In this document: in pieces, positions 11,880 through 22,531 of the stretch | Numbering within the stretch: position 1 is the stretch's first letter | Layout: every line of letters begins with the position of its first letter | Origin: Tetradesmus obliquus | Lineage: Eukaryota > Chlorophyta > Chlorophyceae > Sphaeropleales > Scenedesmaceae | Direction: 5' to 3' | NCBI GenBank assembly: GCA_030272155.1 | Contig: CP126198.1 | Span: 5,492,501-5,556,500 of the forward strand | DNA: 64,000 bases | Made by a program: the position numbers and the translations under genes | The notes under the pieces: model-generated | What the model saw: only the letters and a program-made list of their open reading frames with translations | Database searches by the model: none | What the model was told of the DNA's origin: nothing

Positions 11880-13437
11880 GGCCAACATGGTGGAAGTCTA
11901 GACTGAGCTGTGCGAGAGACAGCAGCAAAGTAGGCTTCTGCACTGGAGGCCACCAATGGTAGGAGGCGTGGAGGCGCATGAGGTAGCCTCATCGCCACAC
12001 ACGCCCCCTCCGTAACTTACGGTGTTAGGTGTGAACACACTACGCGTAGCTCATTCATTCATTCATGGAGGCCACCTCATTCATTCATTCAGCCGCCACA
12101 GCAGCAGCATCGGGCTCGCGCTGATCGGCCTGTGTGTACTATGCGAGACACGGCAGCATCACACCCACGCGGCAAACACAGGCGTAACAGCGCCCACCTG
12201 TGTACTGCTGCGCCCGGACGATGTGCTCGCTGCTGCCAGGGCACACCTCGCCCACCTATGCTGCCTGTCACTGCCCACCGGTACTGACTGTGACTGCCCA
12301 AAACTGTACTGCTACTGCCCACCTGTACTGCGGCGCACAAAAATGTGCTCGCTGCATGCCTGCACTGCTGTGCTTCACTACCATCATGTACTGCCACCGC
12401 CCACCTGTACTGCCTCGCCCAGAAGATGTGCTCGCTGCTGCCAGGGCACACCTCGCCAGCCAGTGCTGCCAGCAGCTCCAGCAGCCGAGCATCAACAGCG
12501 CCGCATGCTGCTGAAGCAATGGCAGTAAGCTCGTACAGCTTGAACAGCGACGCCTGCAGCAGCAGCAGCAGCAGCAGCAGAAGCAGAAGCAGCACATCAG
12601 CACACACTGTACAGGAAGTCAGCAACGCCGCAGCAACGCACAGTCAGCAGCCGCCTGCAAATGATCACAAATCCCAAACATGGCACTAGGTGTAGATGCA
12701 CTTGTTACATTGTTACGTTGTGAGGCGTACCTGCAGCCAGATCTGCATCTGCACCCTGCTGGCAGCTAGGGGTAAGAGATGCGCCTGATCTGAGTGTCAC
12801 GTTGATGTTACGTACCTGTTACAGTGCTAGCCTTGCTGCTCACCTGCAGCCAGATCTGTGTCTGCTGCTTGACCGCAAATTTGGAAAAGGCAGCATCCAC
12901 CACCTCGCAGTAGGCAGCTAGCTGGTCCCGCAGGCCCTCCATTGCGGCCTCGTCATCCACTTCCACCGCCTGCTCCAGATCAGGTCCCACCTGTAACATG
13001 TTATAACATGTGTTATGGTGCAACATGTATGACAGCAGCAGCAACAGCACTGAAGGCAGCCAGCTGGTCCCGCAGCCCCTCCATTGCGGCCTCGTCATCC
13101 ACTTCCACCGCCTGCTCCAGATCAGGTCCCACCTGTAACATGTTATAACATGTGTTATGGTGCAACATGTATGACAGCAGCAGCAACAGCACTGAAGGCA
13201 GCCAGCTGGTCCCGCAGCCCCTCCATTGCGGCCTCGTCATCCACTTCCACCGCCTGCTCCAGATCAGGTCCCACCTGTAACATGTTAGAACATGTGTTAT
13301 GGTGCAACATGTATGACAGCAGCAACATCAACAGTAGTGAAGGCAGCCAGCTGGTCCCGCAGCCCCTCCATTGCGGCCTCGTCATCCACCTCGACCGCTT
13401 GCTCCAGGCCGGGCCCACCTGCAACATGTTATGTTAC

Positions 13438-13481
<44 letters not shown>

Positions 13482-16400
13482 AAAGCTTTGCGCACCTGCT
13501 GGATGCACGCCTCGTGAATCTCGGCCATCAGCTGCTGGAAGTTGCGGTCTGTGCGCTCCTGCACAGCAGGAAAACAGTGACAAGTTTCGAAAGGCAGCTC
13601 GGTGTAACTTGTTGATGGGCAGGCACACTGTTGCCACCCATGACAAAGACCGACACATTGATAGCCAGAGATGCAACAGAAAGAAGAACTCTCCGAGAAA
13701 ACAGGGTCACGTCATCTCTGCAGCGCAGGCACATGCACGTGCTGCCGGTCATCTCCTGCAGTGCAGTCGCGATACTGCACATGCACTGCCACAACAACCA
13801 CAGCTGCTGCAAACACAATGCAACCACCGCACACCTCGTCCCTGCAGCGCAACCACATGCACCTGCTGCCGGTCACCTCTTGCAGCACAAGCACAAAACT
13901 GCACGCGCAAAACAATCACGGGCTTGCAGCTAATTGCAACCACCGCACACCTCGTCCCTGCAGCGCAGGCACATGCACTTGCTGCCGGTCATCTCCTGCA
14001 GTGCTGCACGCCGCTCCCCTAGCGGAGCCAGCAAATTAGCGCCCAGCAGGTTGCGGCTGAGCGCTGCTTGCTTGGCCACGCCCCTGGAGGCCGTCACAAT
14101 TGCAGCAGACTGCACGTCACAGTAGCAGCGCAGACAAAACAGCATACTGATAAGGTTTCCTTTCAATCGCGTGCAGAAGCAGCAGGTTTGCGCCCAGCAG
14201 GTTGCGGCTGAGGGCTGCCTGCTTGGCCACGCCCCTGGAAGCCGTGACAATGGCAGCAGACTGCACGTCACAGTAGCAGCGCAGACAAAACAGCATACTG
14301 ATAAGGTTTTCTTTCAATCGCGTGCAGAAGCAGCAGGTTTGCGCCCAGCAGGTTGCGGCTGAGGGCTGCCTGCTTGGCCACGCCCCTGGAAGCCGTGACA
14401 ATTGCAGCAGACTGCACGTCACAGTAGCAGCGCAGACAAAACAGCATACTGATAAGGTTTTCTTTCAATCGCGTGCAGAAGCAGCAGGTTTGCGCCCAGC
14501 AGGTTGCGGCTGAGGGCTGCCTGCTTGGCCACGCCCCTGGAAGCCGTGACAATGGCAGCAGACTGCACGTCACAGTAGCAGCGCAGACAAAACAGCATGC
14601 TGATAAGGTTTTCTTTCAATCGCGTGCAGAAGCAGCAGGTTTGCGCCCAGCAGGTTGCGGCTGAGGGCTGCCTGCTTGGCCACGCCCCTGGAAGCCGTGA
14701 CAATGGCAGCAGACTGCACGTCACAGTAGCAGCGCAGACAAAACAGCATACTGATAAGGTTTTCTTTCAATCGCGTGCAGAAGCAGCAGGTTTGCGCCCA
14801 GCAGGTTGCGGCTGAGGGCTGCCTGCTTGGCCACGCCCCTGGAAGCCGTGACAATGGCAGCAGACTGCATGCAGGACAGGACAGGCAGGTGACACAAGGT
14901 AAGGGATGCGCGGCAGCAGCAGGAAGTTAGCACCCAGCAGGTTGCGGCGGAGGGCTGCCTGCTTGGCCACGCCTCCAGACGCTGTGATGATTGCAGCAGC
15001 CTGCAACGCAATGCAGGGCATGGTGGCAACGGTTAGGTGGTGTGCAGCAGCAGCAGACGCGGCTGTCTGTTGCCCGCGGGAGGCCGTCACAACGGCAGCA
15101 GACTGCATGCAGCGCACAAATATACATCAGTATGGCAAAGTTGGATTATGTGCAGCAGGTTTGCGCCCAGCAGGTTGCGGCTGAGCGCTGCTTGCTTGGC
15201 CACGCCCCTGGAGGCCGTCACAATTGCAGAAGACTGCGTGTAGCACACACAAACACAGCATGCTGATGAGGGTGTGTTCATGTGCAGCGGCAGCGGGCCC
15301 AGCAGACTGCGGCTGAGGGCCTATTCATGCAGGCAAACATCGTCCTGCCAAGCTGCTGCTACAATACAACCAACATTGCAAACAGCTGCTCAGGGCCAAG
15401 TGCCGGGTTACCTTGGGTGCCACCGCAGAGGTGTTGGGTTGGCAAGAGCAGTGATGCCAAGCTGCTGCTAGTGCAAACCAACATGGCCAACAGCTGTTGC
15501 GTTTCCTTGTCAGCTTACCTTGTGTGCTACCACAGAGGTGTTGGGGCTGCAGGAGTGCTGCAGCAGATTCAGCTCAGGCCAAATGCCAACCAGGGTTTTG
15601 GGCTCCTCAAACCCTGCTGCTAAACCGTCATCGACGCTGCTGCCACCTGCTGCTGCTGCTGCTGCAGCAGCATTCAGGCCTAGCAGTGCATCATCTTCAA
15701 CCAGCACCTGCACATTCAGGTCAGTGATGTCTAGCAGAGTGTTGTCATCTATCTGCCTGCTGCTGCTGCTGCTGCTGTCAGGCGCTGCTGCTGCCGCTGC
15801 TGCTGGGGATGCCTCCTCGCTGCTGCTGCTGCTGCTGCTGCTGAGTGCTGCCATTGCCAGCAGGTCAGGCAGCTGTGAAGTTCTGGATGGCTCCAGGCTG
15901 CCATCGTCCAGGAACTGCAGCCACGCCTGCAGGCACAGCAAGTTCACAGCGTGAAGTTTGAGCGTGAAGTTTGAGTGATAGTTGCCTGAAGCTTTGCGTG
16001 TGGGTGCACTGCTGCTGTCGGCCAGCTGTGCCGCCAGCTGCTCGATGCCAGCTGCAGCTGTGCACTACTGCTGCCACGCAAGCACGCCAGTGGAGTACTG
16101 TGCTGCCGCCTGAGGTGAATCCAGTGAACCGGCCCCTCTCCAGCGTCGTGCAGCACCCTATGCACTGCACCAAGCACTCTGCCCTATGCACAAAAACATC
16201 ACTACAGCATGTAACAAGCTACAATCCATCCACCCACCCGTGTGTGTGCGCTGCTGCTGCCAGCCAGCTGCTCTGCCAGCTGATCAATGTCTGTATCTGT
16301 TGCCTCGTACTGCTGCCCGCCCTCGTCATATCCGGACTCGTCATCCGCGGCGCCGTCATCCTCGGCGTCATCACCGGCGTCATCCTCGCCCGGGATTACT

Positions 16401-17390
16401 CCCTGCGATGACGCTGCTGCTGCTGCTGCTGTAGGTGGGCTGGCCCCTGCCAGCTCTTCTGCGCTGTGGCTAATGAGGGCCAGTGGTGTTGACAGCAGCA
16501 GCGTCTCACCTGCCTGCAAGCTACGGGAGGACTCCAGCCCTAAGCCCACTGCAACAGCAGCAAGCACAGTAAAGCGTAGGTGTCAAATTAGTAGTGTCAC
16601 TGTGGCGCATTAGGGCCAGTGGTGTTGACAGCAGCAGCGTCTCACCGGACTGCAAGCTGCGGGAGGACTCCAGCCCCAGGCCCACTGTAACAGCAGCAAA
16701 TGACACAACAGCATGAGGATGTGGAACATACAGCAGCACTGTCTCGCCAGCCTGCAAGCTGCGGGAGGACTCCAGGCCCAGGCCCAATGTAACAGCAGCA
16801 AATGACACGACAGCATGAGGATGTGGAACATACAGCAGCACTGTCTTGCCAGCCTGTAGGCTGCGAGAACACTCCAAGCCCAAACCAACTGTGACAGCAG
16901 CATGAAAATGAGATAACAATGGTGTCACAGTAGATGTGGAAGAGACAGCAGCAGCGTCTCGCCAGCTTGCAGGCTGCGGGAGGACTCCAGGCCCAGGCCC
17001 ACTGTCGCAGTTGAATATGGTGTTACGGATGTGGTAGAATTATGGTTTAAAGGTTGGAGAGAATCAGGGCCGCAGTATCCACTGGACACATGATGCAGAT
17101 GGCCTGGTTGCACTCGATGGTGCTGGATGTGAGACAGCCATGCTGACTGCGCTCTCACCCTTCAATCGCACCGCCTTCACAGGTCCTACATATGGGTTGC
17201 TTATGCTGTCACTGCTCGTGTAGATTTCGTTGATGTCGATTTGACCATTGACAGCCTGACTGAGCACTGCTGGCCTGTGCTGCTGCTGCCGCGCTGCTGC
17301 TGCTGCTATGCTGAAGTGTGGCTGCCTTATGTGGACGTGCCCCAAGCTCCTGTTCGCACAGTTTGTGCTGCGGAGTTGACGACGAGCCAT
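11632..17390 (-). CDS. SET-domain protein (putative lysine methyltransferase, possibly degenerate)
   Basis: Exons in transcript order: 17390-17159, 16548-16238, 15926-15519, 14109-13951, 13558-13496, 12990-12844, 12553-12452, 11809-11632. Phases agree except before the last exon, which needs a two-base overhang; one small exon or a different donor is missing in 11910-12450. GLGLESSRSLQAGETLL matches the first SET motif. An acidic insert and a Ser/Ala-rich insert follow. LLQHSCSPN matches the NHSCSPN motif. AIVTASRGVAKQAALSRNLL ends the SET core, and CMCLRCRDE resembles the post-SET cysteine cluster. The remaining exons look helical and acidic. The usual Asn of 'NHS' is Gln, and the usual Tyr before 'LG' is Leu. 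No MYND finger was seen. Confidence 0.75.
11821..11878. repeat. (CAG)19 microsatellite beside the last SET-gene acceptor
   Basis: About 19 uninterrupted CAG units. On the sense strand this is (CTG)n, lying about 12-70 bases upstream of the last-exon acceptor. Confidence 0.9.
11890..11970 (-). repeat. Degenerate acceptor-side echo of the last SET-gene exon
   Basis: Reads SSAEAYFAAVSRTAQ against the genuine SDEEAYFDGALRQAEK. It lies upstream of the real exon across a (CAG)n tract at 11821-11878, which is CTG on the sense strand and ends near the acceptor. Confidence 0.6.
12214..12258 (-). repeat. Donor-side echo of SET-gene exon 12452-12553
   Basis: A copy of the exon end (GGCGAG) with its GTGTGCCCTGG donor context recurs about 200 bp downstream. 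It diverges on the exon side after roughly ten bases, so it is mainly a donor echo. Confidence 0.6.
13036..13427 (-). repeat. Three acceptor-side echoes of SET-gene exon 12844-12990
   Basis: Copies with acceptors at 13132, 13274 and 13418 (genuine 12990) give a 142-144 bp period. Each carries the first roughly 80 exon bases (DLEQAVEVDDEAAMEGLRDQ), then shared intron ending in the same ACATGTTACAG-type acceptor. The outermost copy lacks one base early in the exon and is out of frame. Confidence 0.9.
13715..13885 (-). repeat. Two donor-side echoes of SET-gene exon 13951-14109
   Basis: The post-SET cysteine segment (GSKCMCLRCRDE) plus donor is copied near 13835-13885 and again, more diverged, near 13725-13770. 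In the second copy the donor context has changed to GATGACGTGACC. Confidence 0.8.
14110..15245 (-). repeat. Seven acceptor-side echoes of the SET-core exon, five in a perfect 151-bp array
   Basis: The genuine exon starts at 14109. Five units of exactly 151 bp follow upstream (to about 14866), nearly identical, each repeating the acceptor, the first roughly 80 exon bases (SAAIVTASRGVAKQAALSRN) and identical intron. Two looser copies lie at about 14930-15010 and 15165-15240. All keep AG acceptors. Confidence 0.95.
16610..17002 (-). repeat. Four acceptor-side echoes of SET-gene exon 2
   Basis: Copies of GLGLESSRSLQAGE plus the preceding acceptor begin at 16684, about 16787, about 16890 and 17001; the genuine acceptor is at 16548/16549. 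The copy at about 16787 has ACAT where the others have ACAG, so its acceptor AG is lost. All diverge after roughly 50-60 exon bases. Confidence 0.9.
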
Positions 17391-17801
17391 TGTCTGATGT
17401 CAGCAGTGCTGTGGGGCTGTTCAGCAGTAGATGCGTGGTGAGTAGGGCTTGTTACATCAGGCTGCCGTGAAAGATAAAACTTGGGGTCAGAAAACAGTTC
17501 ACTCGGGTGAAAGTTCTGTTTATATCGGGGTTGGTACCCCGTCTGTCGTGCGCAGCCACGCAGACTGTTCACCTGCCGAGGGTTTTTCAACTTACACGCA
17601 CACGGACGTCTCAAGTTGACGTTCGGTGTTGCGTTTGATGTCTGCATGTAAAGATGGCGCGATGTGTATATACCTCTGATGCCGTAATTATTTGAAACCA
17701 ACTTCGAAACTGCCGCTTGTCCAACGCTTACGTCCGTATCTACGCATCAGACATTACACTTGAAGCACAAAAAGTGTTGTGCATCAAGTTACGCTCGCGA
17801 A
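17391..17801. promoter_or_regulatory. Divergent promoter region, SET gene and plastid translocator
   Basis: About 410 bp between two divergent ATG codons. The sequence is less CAG-rich than its surroundings. A run near 17505-17560 has short inverted stretches (ACTCGGGTGA, GGGGTTGGTACCCC), but no named element is recognised. Confidence 0.4.
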
Positions 17802-19724
17802 ATGCAGCTGTCAAGGAGCTGCACCGCCACATGGCCTGCTGCGCACCACAGCAGAAGAGTGGTGGCAGCACACAGGCCTCAGGAGGCCGTTAAGCCTGCC
17901 ACAACGCTGATCAATGCGATCAGGCCTCCCCTGCAGAAGCTGGTAAGTCGATGCAGCAGTTCCAGTGTTACTGCTGCTCCTCAGCTGCAACGCGGTGGTT
18001 GAGATGCTGATGCTGCGTCTGCCTTGTCTCTCCAGCAGAGCGTCCCTGCAGTGGCACAGCCGTGCCCAGCTGCTGTGGAGCAGCAGAGCAGCAGACGCAG
18101 CGTGCAGTGCGCGTCATCTGCAGGAGGTGCAGCTGCTGCTCCTGCTCCTGCAGCAAGTTCGCCATGGAAGGTGCCAGCTTACATCCTGCTCTGGTGCGTC
18201 CTTTTTTCTGTTTTGATAAGCAGCAGCAGCAGCAGCAGGCAATATATGAGCACTTATATGTATGCAGCACAGCTGATTGCTGGTGTATGCAGCAGCGGCT
18301 GTGGCCATGTTGTGCCGTGTGTGTAGCATGTGTGTTGCTGCAGTATGAGCTGCAGTTTGATGGTGCAAGGCTGCAGGAAGTATTCAAATCCGTGTATATC
18401 TTGGTGTACTCAAGGCAGCTGCTCCCAATCCGTTTGAACATGTGACAAGCCTAAGCACAGCAGAGGCTGCCCTTTGCTACAGCAAAACCCTAATTGCATT
18501 CCACATACCCTGCATGAATCCACTGCCGATCCATTTGATGATCGCGTGCAACAGACCTCACACATCAGTCACGGAGTTTTCATCCCTTTGTTGGCTGCAC
18601 AGGACGCATGTCTCGAACCTTGTGACAGGGTGAACTGCACTCTGCAGCTGCTGCTGTACAAACACGTTTCACAACTGTTATTGCTGCAGGTATGCCTTCA
18701 ACATCATCTTCAACATCCTGAACAAGAGTGCGCTGAACGCGTTCCCTTGCCCATGGTTCATCTCCACATGGCAGCTGAGTGAGTGGCCCCAGGCAGCAGC
18801 AGCAGCAGCAGCAGCAGCAGCGGCAGCATTTGGTACAGCAGCAGCAACAGCACCTGCAGCTACACTGCCGGTGTTCTGAGAAGCAGCCGAGTGAGGGTGC
18901 AAGCTTAGTGGTTGCACCTTGCAGCAGCGCCAGTTGTGTGAGGTGGCTGCTGTTAGAGGAGCAGCAGCAGCAGCAGCAGCAGCAGCGCCAGCACAACAAT
19001 AATGATATGCCATAGCAGGCTGCAGGTGTCATCACCTTCGGCGGCGGCTGAGACATGCTAAACCTTCCTTGTATCCTGCTGCACTCTTGACTGTGGACTG
19101 TCCTGCTGACTGTTGGTGCTGCTTTACTGTGTTGCTTACATCAACGCTGTGCAGTGGCCAGCGCTCTGTTTATGGTGGGCCTGTGGGTCACGGGGCTGCA
19201 GCCTGCCCCCAAGGTGGACAGGGGCTTCATGATGGCACTGATGCCTGTGGCGCTGTTCCACACCATTGGACACGTGTCAGCCTGCGTCAGCTTCAGCCAG
19301 GTACGTGTAGTTGTAAGGCACTGGAACATGGATTGGCAGATGGAGTGTGTGTCTAGGCTTGCTGGAGCAGCTGCTGCTTGTTTAGGAGGGTTGCATGGCA
19401 CGTGCCAGAGGCTGCAAGTGCAGCGTCTCGGCATGCTGCAGTTGTTAAGTGCAAAGTGGACAGGGGCTTCATGATGGCGCTGATGCCTGTGGCGCTGTTC
19501 CACACCATTGGACACGTGTCAGCCTGCGTCAGCTTCAGTCAGGTGGGCAAACACAGCGTATTAGAGCAGCCTAAACCTTTTCATGCATTGGCAACATGAA
19601 ACGCAGCGCATGCCTAGCATGTTTGTCTGTTTGCCTGGGTCTCCTCATGGCAATTGCTTAGTGACCAATGTTCACAACACAAAACTTGGAACCCACATGT
19701 GCCACCGTTGCTACTGCTGCCACC

Positions 19725-19763
<39 letters not shown>

Positions 19764-21893
19764 TTGCTGTCAGCTTTGCGCACATTGTCAAGTCGGCTGA
19801 GCCGGTGTTCAGTGTCATCCTGTCAGGGCCCATCCTGGGCCAAACCTACCCCTGGTGAGGCGCAGCAACCGCAGTTCAAAATGGTACCTGTTTTTTAATA
19901 CCTTGCAACACCACCATCACCAGCACCAGCAGCAGCAGCAGCAGAAACGCTCTTGCTCAGAGCAGCGGTCGCAGGCCAGTGGGTAGCATGCCTTTTCGCA
20001 GTGCTGCATGCACACTGTGCAAACGCAGGCTTGCGCCTGAGGTGTGCTGCAGCCGGCAGCTCCCGCCTCATCCAGCAGTTGACACAGCCGCAAGTGTACA
20101 TGCTGTTGTGGGCTTGCACCTGCTTCTCATGCTCCTGCCACACATTGAAGGTGCGCAGCTTTGCATTTTTCATGCTAGACTGTCCATCTTTACATCCCGC
20201 AGGTACGTGTGGGGCAGCCTCCTGTCCACTGTGGCAGGCTGCATCAGCAGCAGTTCATGGTGTTGCTGCATGCCGCTAAGTTTCCCTGTTTGCCATTGCT
20301 CTGCTGCAGGTACGTGTGGGGCAGCCTGCTGCCGATTGTGGCTGGCTGCAGCCTGTCGGCGCTCAAGGAGGTGTCCTTTTCATGGGCCGGCTTCAACAAC
20401 GCGATGATCAGCAACCTGGGCATGGTGCTGCGCAACATCTACAGCAAGAAGAGCCTCAACGACTACAAGGTGGGCAGTCAAAGTTTGACTTTGTGTGTTG
20501 ACTGGTCAAACAAGTGTTTGTAGTAACGCGATGATCAGCAACCTGGGCATGGTGCTGCGCAACATCTACAGCAAGAAGAGCCTCAATGACTACAAGGTGG
20601 GTGATGCACTGCACTGCTTTCCCTGCTTGCCGCCATTTTATTTGGCCCGCAGCACATTGATGGCATCAACCTATCTGGGCTCAGTTCTATTGCCAGCCTG
20701 CTCTACTGTATGCCACTCACCTCACCTGCCTGCTGCCACTCACTGCTCCATTGCTCCCACCTGCCTTGTCATCTGCAGCACGTCGACGGCATCAACTGCT
20801 GTTTGGGCTCATCTTCAGTACCTGCCTGCTCTGCTACCCCACTCACTTCATCTGCCTGCTGCCACCCCTGACTGCTCCCATCACCCCACCTGCCATCCCA
20901 TCTGCAACAATCACATCAATTGCATCAACCTGTCTGGGCTCAGCTCATGTTCAAGCTCATCCCTAACCATTCACTAGCAACCTGCCTGCTGTCCGTGATT
21001 GCTGTCGTTGTTCCCGCTTGCAGCACATCGACGGCATCAACCTGTTTGGGCTCATCTCCTGTGCCAGCCTGCTCTACTGCATCCCGGCAGCGCTGTACGT
21101 GGAGCGAGGCATGTGGGAGGGTGCGTGGCAGGCTGCTGTTGCCAGCCTGGGCCCCGGCCCCTTCTACCAGCTGCTGCTGACATCCGGCCTCTTCTACCAC
21201 CTGTACAACCAGGTGCGTTGCCTGTTGAGGTTTCGCGCTTCGTGTTTGGGCTCTAGGGCTTTGGTTTGTGCGTGCGGGCGTAAAACCTTAGCGAAGCATG
21301 TGGGAGGGCGCGTGGCAGGCTGCTGTTGCCAGCCTGGGCCCCGGCCCCTTCTACCAGCTGCTGCTGACATCTGGCCTCTTCTACCACCTGTACAACCAGG
21401 TGCGTCTGCCTGTTTAGGTTGCAAGCGCTTCGTGTTTGGGCTCTAGGGTTTTGGTTTTGTGTGTGCGGGCGTAAAACCTTAGCGAAGCATGTGGGAGGGT
21501 GCGTGGCAGGCTGCTGTTGCCAGCCTTGGCCCCGGGCCCTTCTACCAGCTGCTGCTGACATCTGGCCTCTTCTATCACCTGTACAACCACGTGCGTCTGC
21601 CTGTTGAGGTTTCAAGCGCTTCATGTATGGATTTTAGGGTTCTGATTTTGTGTGTGCGGGCCTAAACCTTAGTGGCCAGCCTTGGCCCCGGCCCCTTTCA
21701 CCAGCTGCTGGCAATGTCTGGGCTGCTGTTCTACCACCTGTGCAACCAGGTGCGGCTGCATGCGTAAACCACATGCCCCTGGTAACAAACACAAAACATG
21801 CGAGCGCTCACCTCACCACTTGATGGTAGCTCACCATTTCGCTGGTCATCTGTGAGCTTGCAGCACGCGTGCTGACTTTGAATTGCACATGCG

Positions 21894-21935
<42 letters not shown>

Positions 21936-22019
21936 AGGCCTCCTACATGGTGCTGGACCAAGGTGTGTCCCCTGTCACTTTCAGCGTGGGCAACACCATG
22001 AAGCGAGTCTGCTAAACTG

Positions 22020-22059
<40 letters not shown>

Positions 22060-22143
22060 AGGCTTCATACATGGTGCTGGACCAAGGTGTGTCCCCTGTC
22101 ACCTTCAGCGTGGGCAACACCATGAAGCCCGTCTGCTAAACTG

Positions 22144-22183
<40 letters not shown>

Positions 22184-22273
22184 AGGCTTCGTACATGGTG
22201 CTGGACCAAGGTGTGTCCCCTGTCACCTTCAGCGTGGGCAACACCATGAAGCCCGTCTGCTAAACTGCTCCTG

Positions 22274-22307
<34 letters not shown>

Positions 22308-22531
22308 AGGCCTCTTACATGGTGCTGGACCAAGGCGTATCCCCTGTCACTTTCAGCGTGGGCAACACCATGAAGCGCGTGGCGGTGGTGGTCAGCGCTG
22401 TCATGTTCTTCCGCAACCCTGTGTCACTTCTTAACTGGGTGGGCAGCAGCATTGCCATCTTTGGCACGTACCTGTACAGTGTGGCTACAGACAGGGCAAA
22501 GGAGGAGGCAAAGAAGAAGAACCAGGCTTGA
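17802..22531 (+). CDS. Plastid sugar-phosphate/phosphate translocator (TPT/GPT family)
   Basis: Inner-envelope antiporter exchanging phosphorylated C3-C6 compounds for phosphate. Eight exons: 17802-17942, 18036-18193, 18690-18778, 19155-19300, 19763-19854, 20310-20469, 21024-21212, 22310-22531. Every junction keeps phase; the product is 398 aa, the family length. A Ser/Arg/Ala-rich transit-like leader covers roughly residues 1-90. Family landmarks follow: FNIILNKSALNAFPCPWFIS, GHVSACVSFSQVAVSFAH, IVKSAEPVFSV, AMISNLGMVLRNIYSKKSL and GTYLYSVAT near the end. The lysines and arginines expected in the carrier are present (NKS, RNIYSKK, MKRV). Features resemble both TPT and GPT, so substrate is not assigned. 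The exon 2 acceptor has tandem in-frame CAGCAG sites (18036 or 18039). Confidence 0.88.
19446..19545 (+). repeat. Donor-side echo of translocator exon 4
   Basis: The last roughly 90 bases of exon 4 (DRGFMMALMPVALFHTIGHV through SFSQ) and its donor are repeated about 240 bp downstream, with only a few changes. Confidence 0.9.
20203..20262 (+). repeat. Acceptor-side echo of translocator exon 6
   Basis: A copy of CGCAG acceptor plus YVWGSLL start, drifting after about 20 bases, lies 107 bp upstream of the genuine acceptor at 20309. Confidence 0.8.
20525..20600 (+). repeat. Donor-side echo of translocator exon 6
   Basis: The last roughly 70 exon bases (AMISNLGMVLRNIYSKKSLN) and GTGGG donor are copied almost perfectly 127 bp after the genuine donor. 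Confidence 0.9.
20645..20948 (+). repeat. Three acceptor-side echoes of translocator exon 7
   Basis: Copies of the exon start (genuine HIDGINLFGLISCASLLYC) near 20655, 20777 and 20905, each with a CAG or CAAC acceptor-like end and increasing drift. Confidence 0.8.
21294..21755 (+). repeat. Three donor-side echoes of translocator exon 7
   Basis: Copies of the last roughly 100 exon bases (MWEGAWQAAVASLGPGPFYQ onward, ending NQ) with GTGCG donor near 21294-21400, 21486-21592 and 21672-21752. The second has CACGTGCG in place of CAGGTGCG. The intron between copies is also shared. Confidence 0.9.
21896..22262 (+). repeat. Three 124-bp echoes of translocator exon 8 with (CTG)n acceptors
   Basis: Echo acceptors at 21937, 22061 and 22185 against the genuine 22309, a regular 124-bp period. 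Each has a (CTG)9-13 tract, CAG, then the exon start ASYMVLDQGVSPVTFSVGNT. Each reads into an in-frame TAA seven codons after that point, so inclusion would truncate the carrier. Confidence 0.93.

Noticed and set aside
13084..14022. 312-codon + strand frame across the SET gene
   Set aside because: Antisense to repeated SET exon copies; its repeats are the minus-strand echoes.
14110..15245. CRISPR-like reading of the regular 151-bp array
   Set aside because: Units repeat in full with no unique spacers, and they contain exon and acceptor sequence of a eukaryotic gene.
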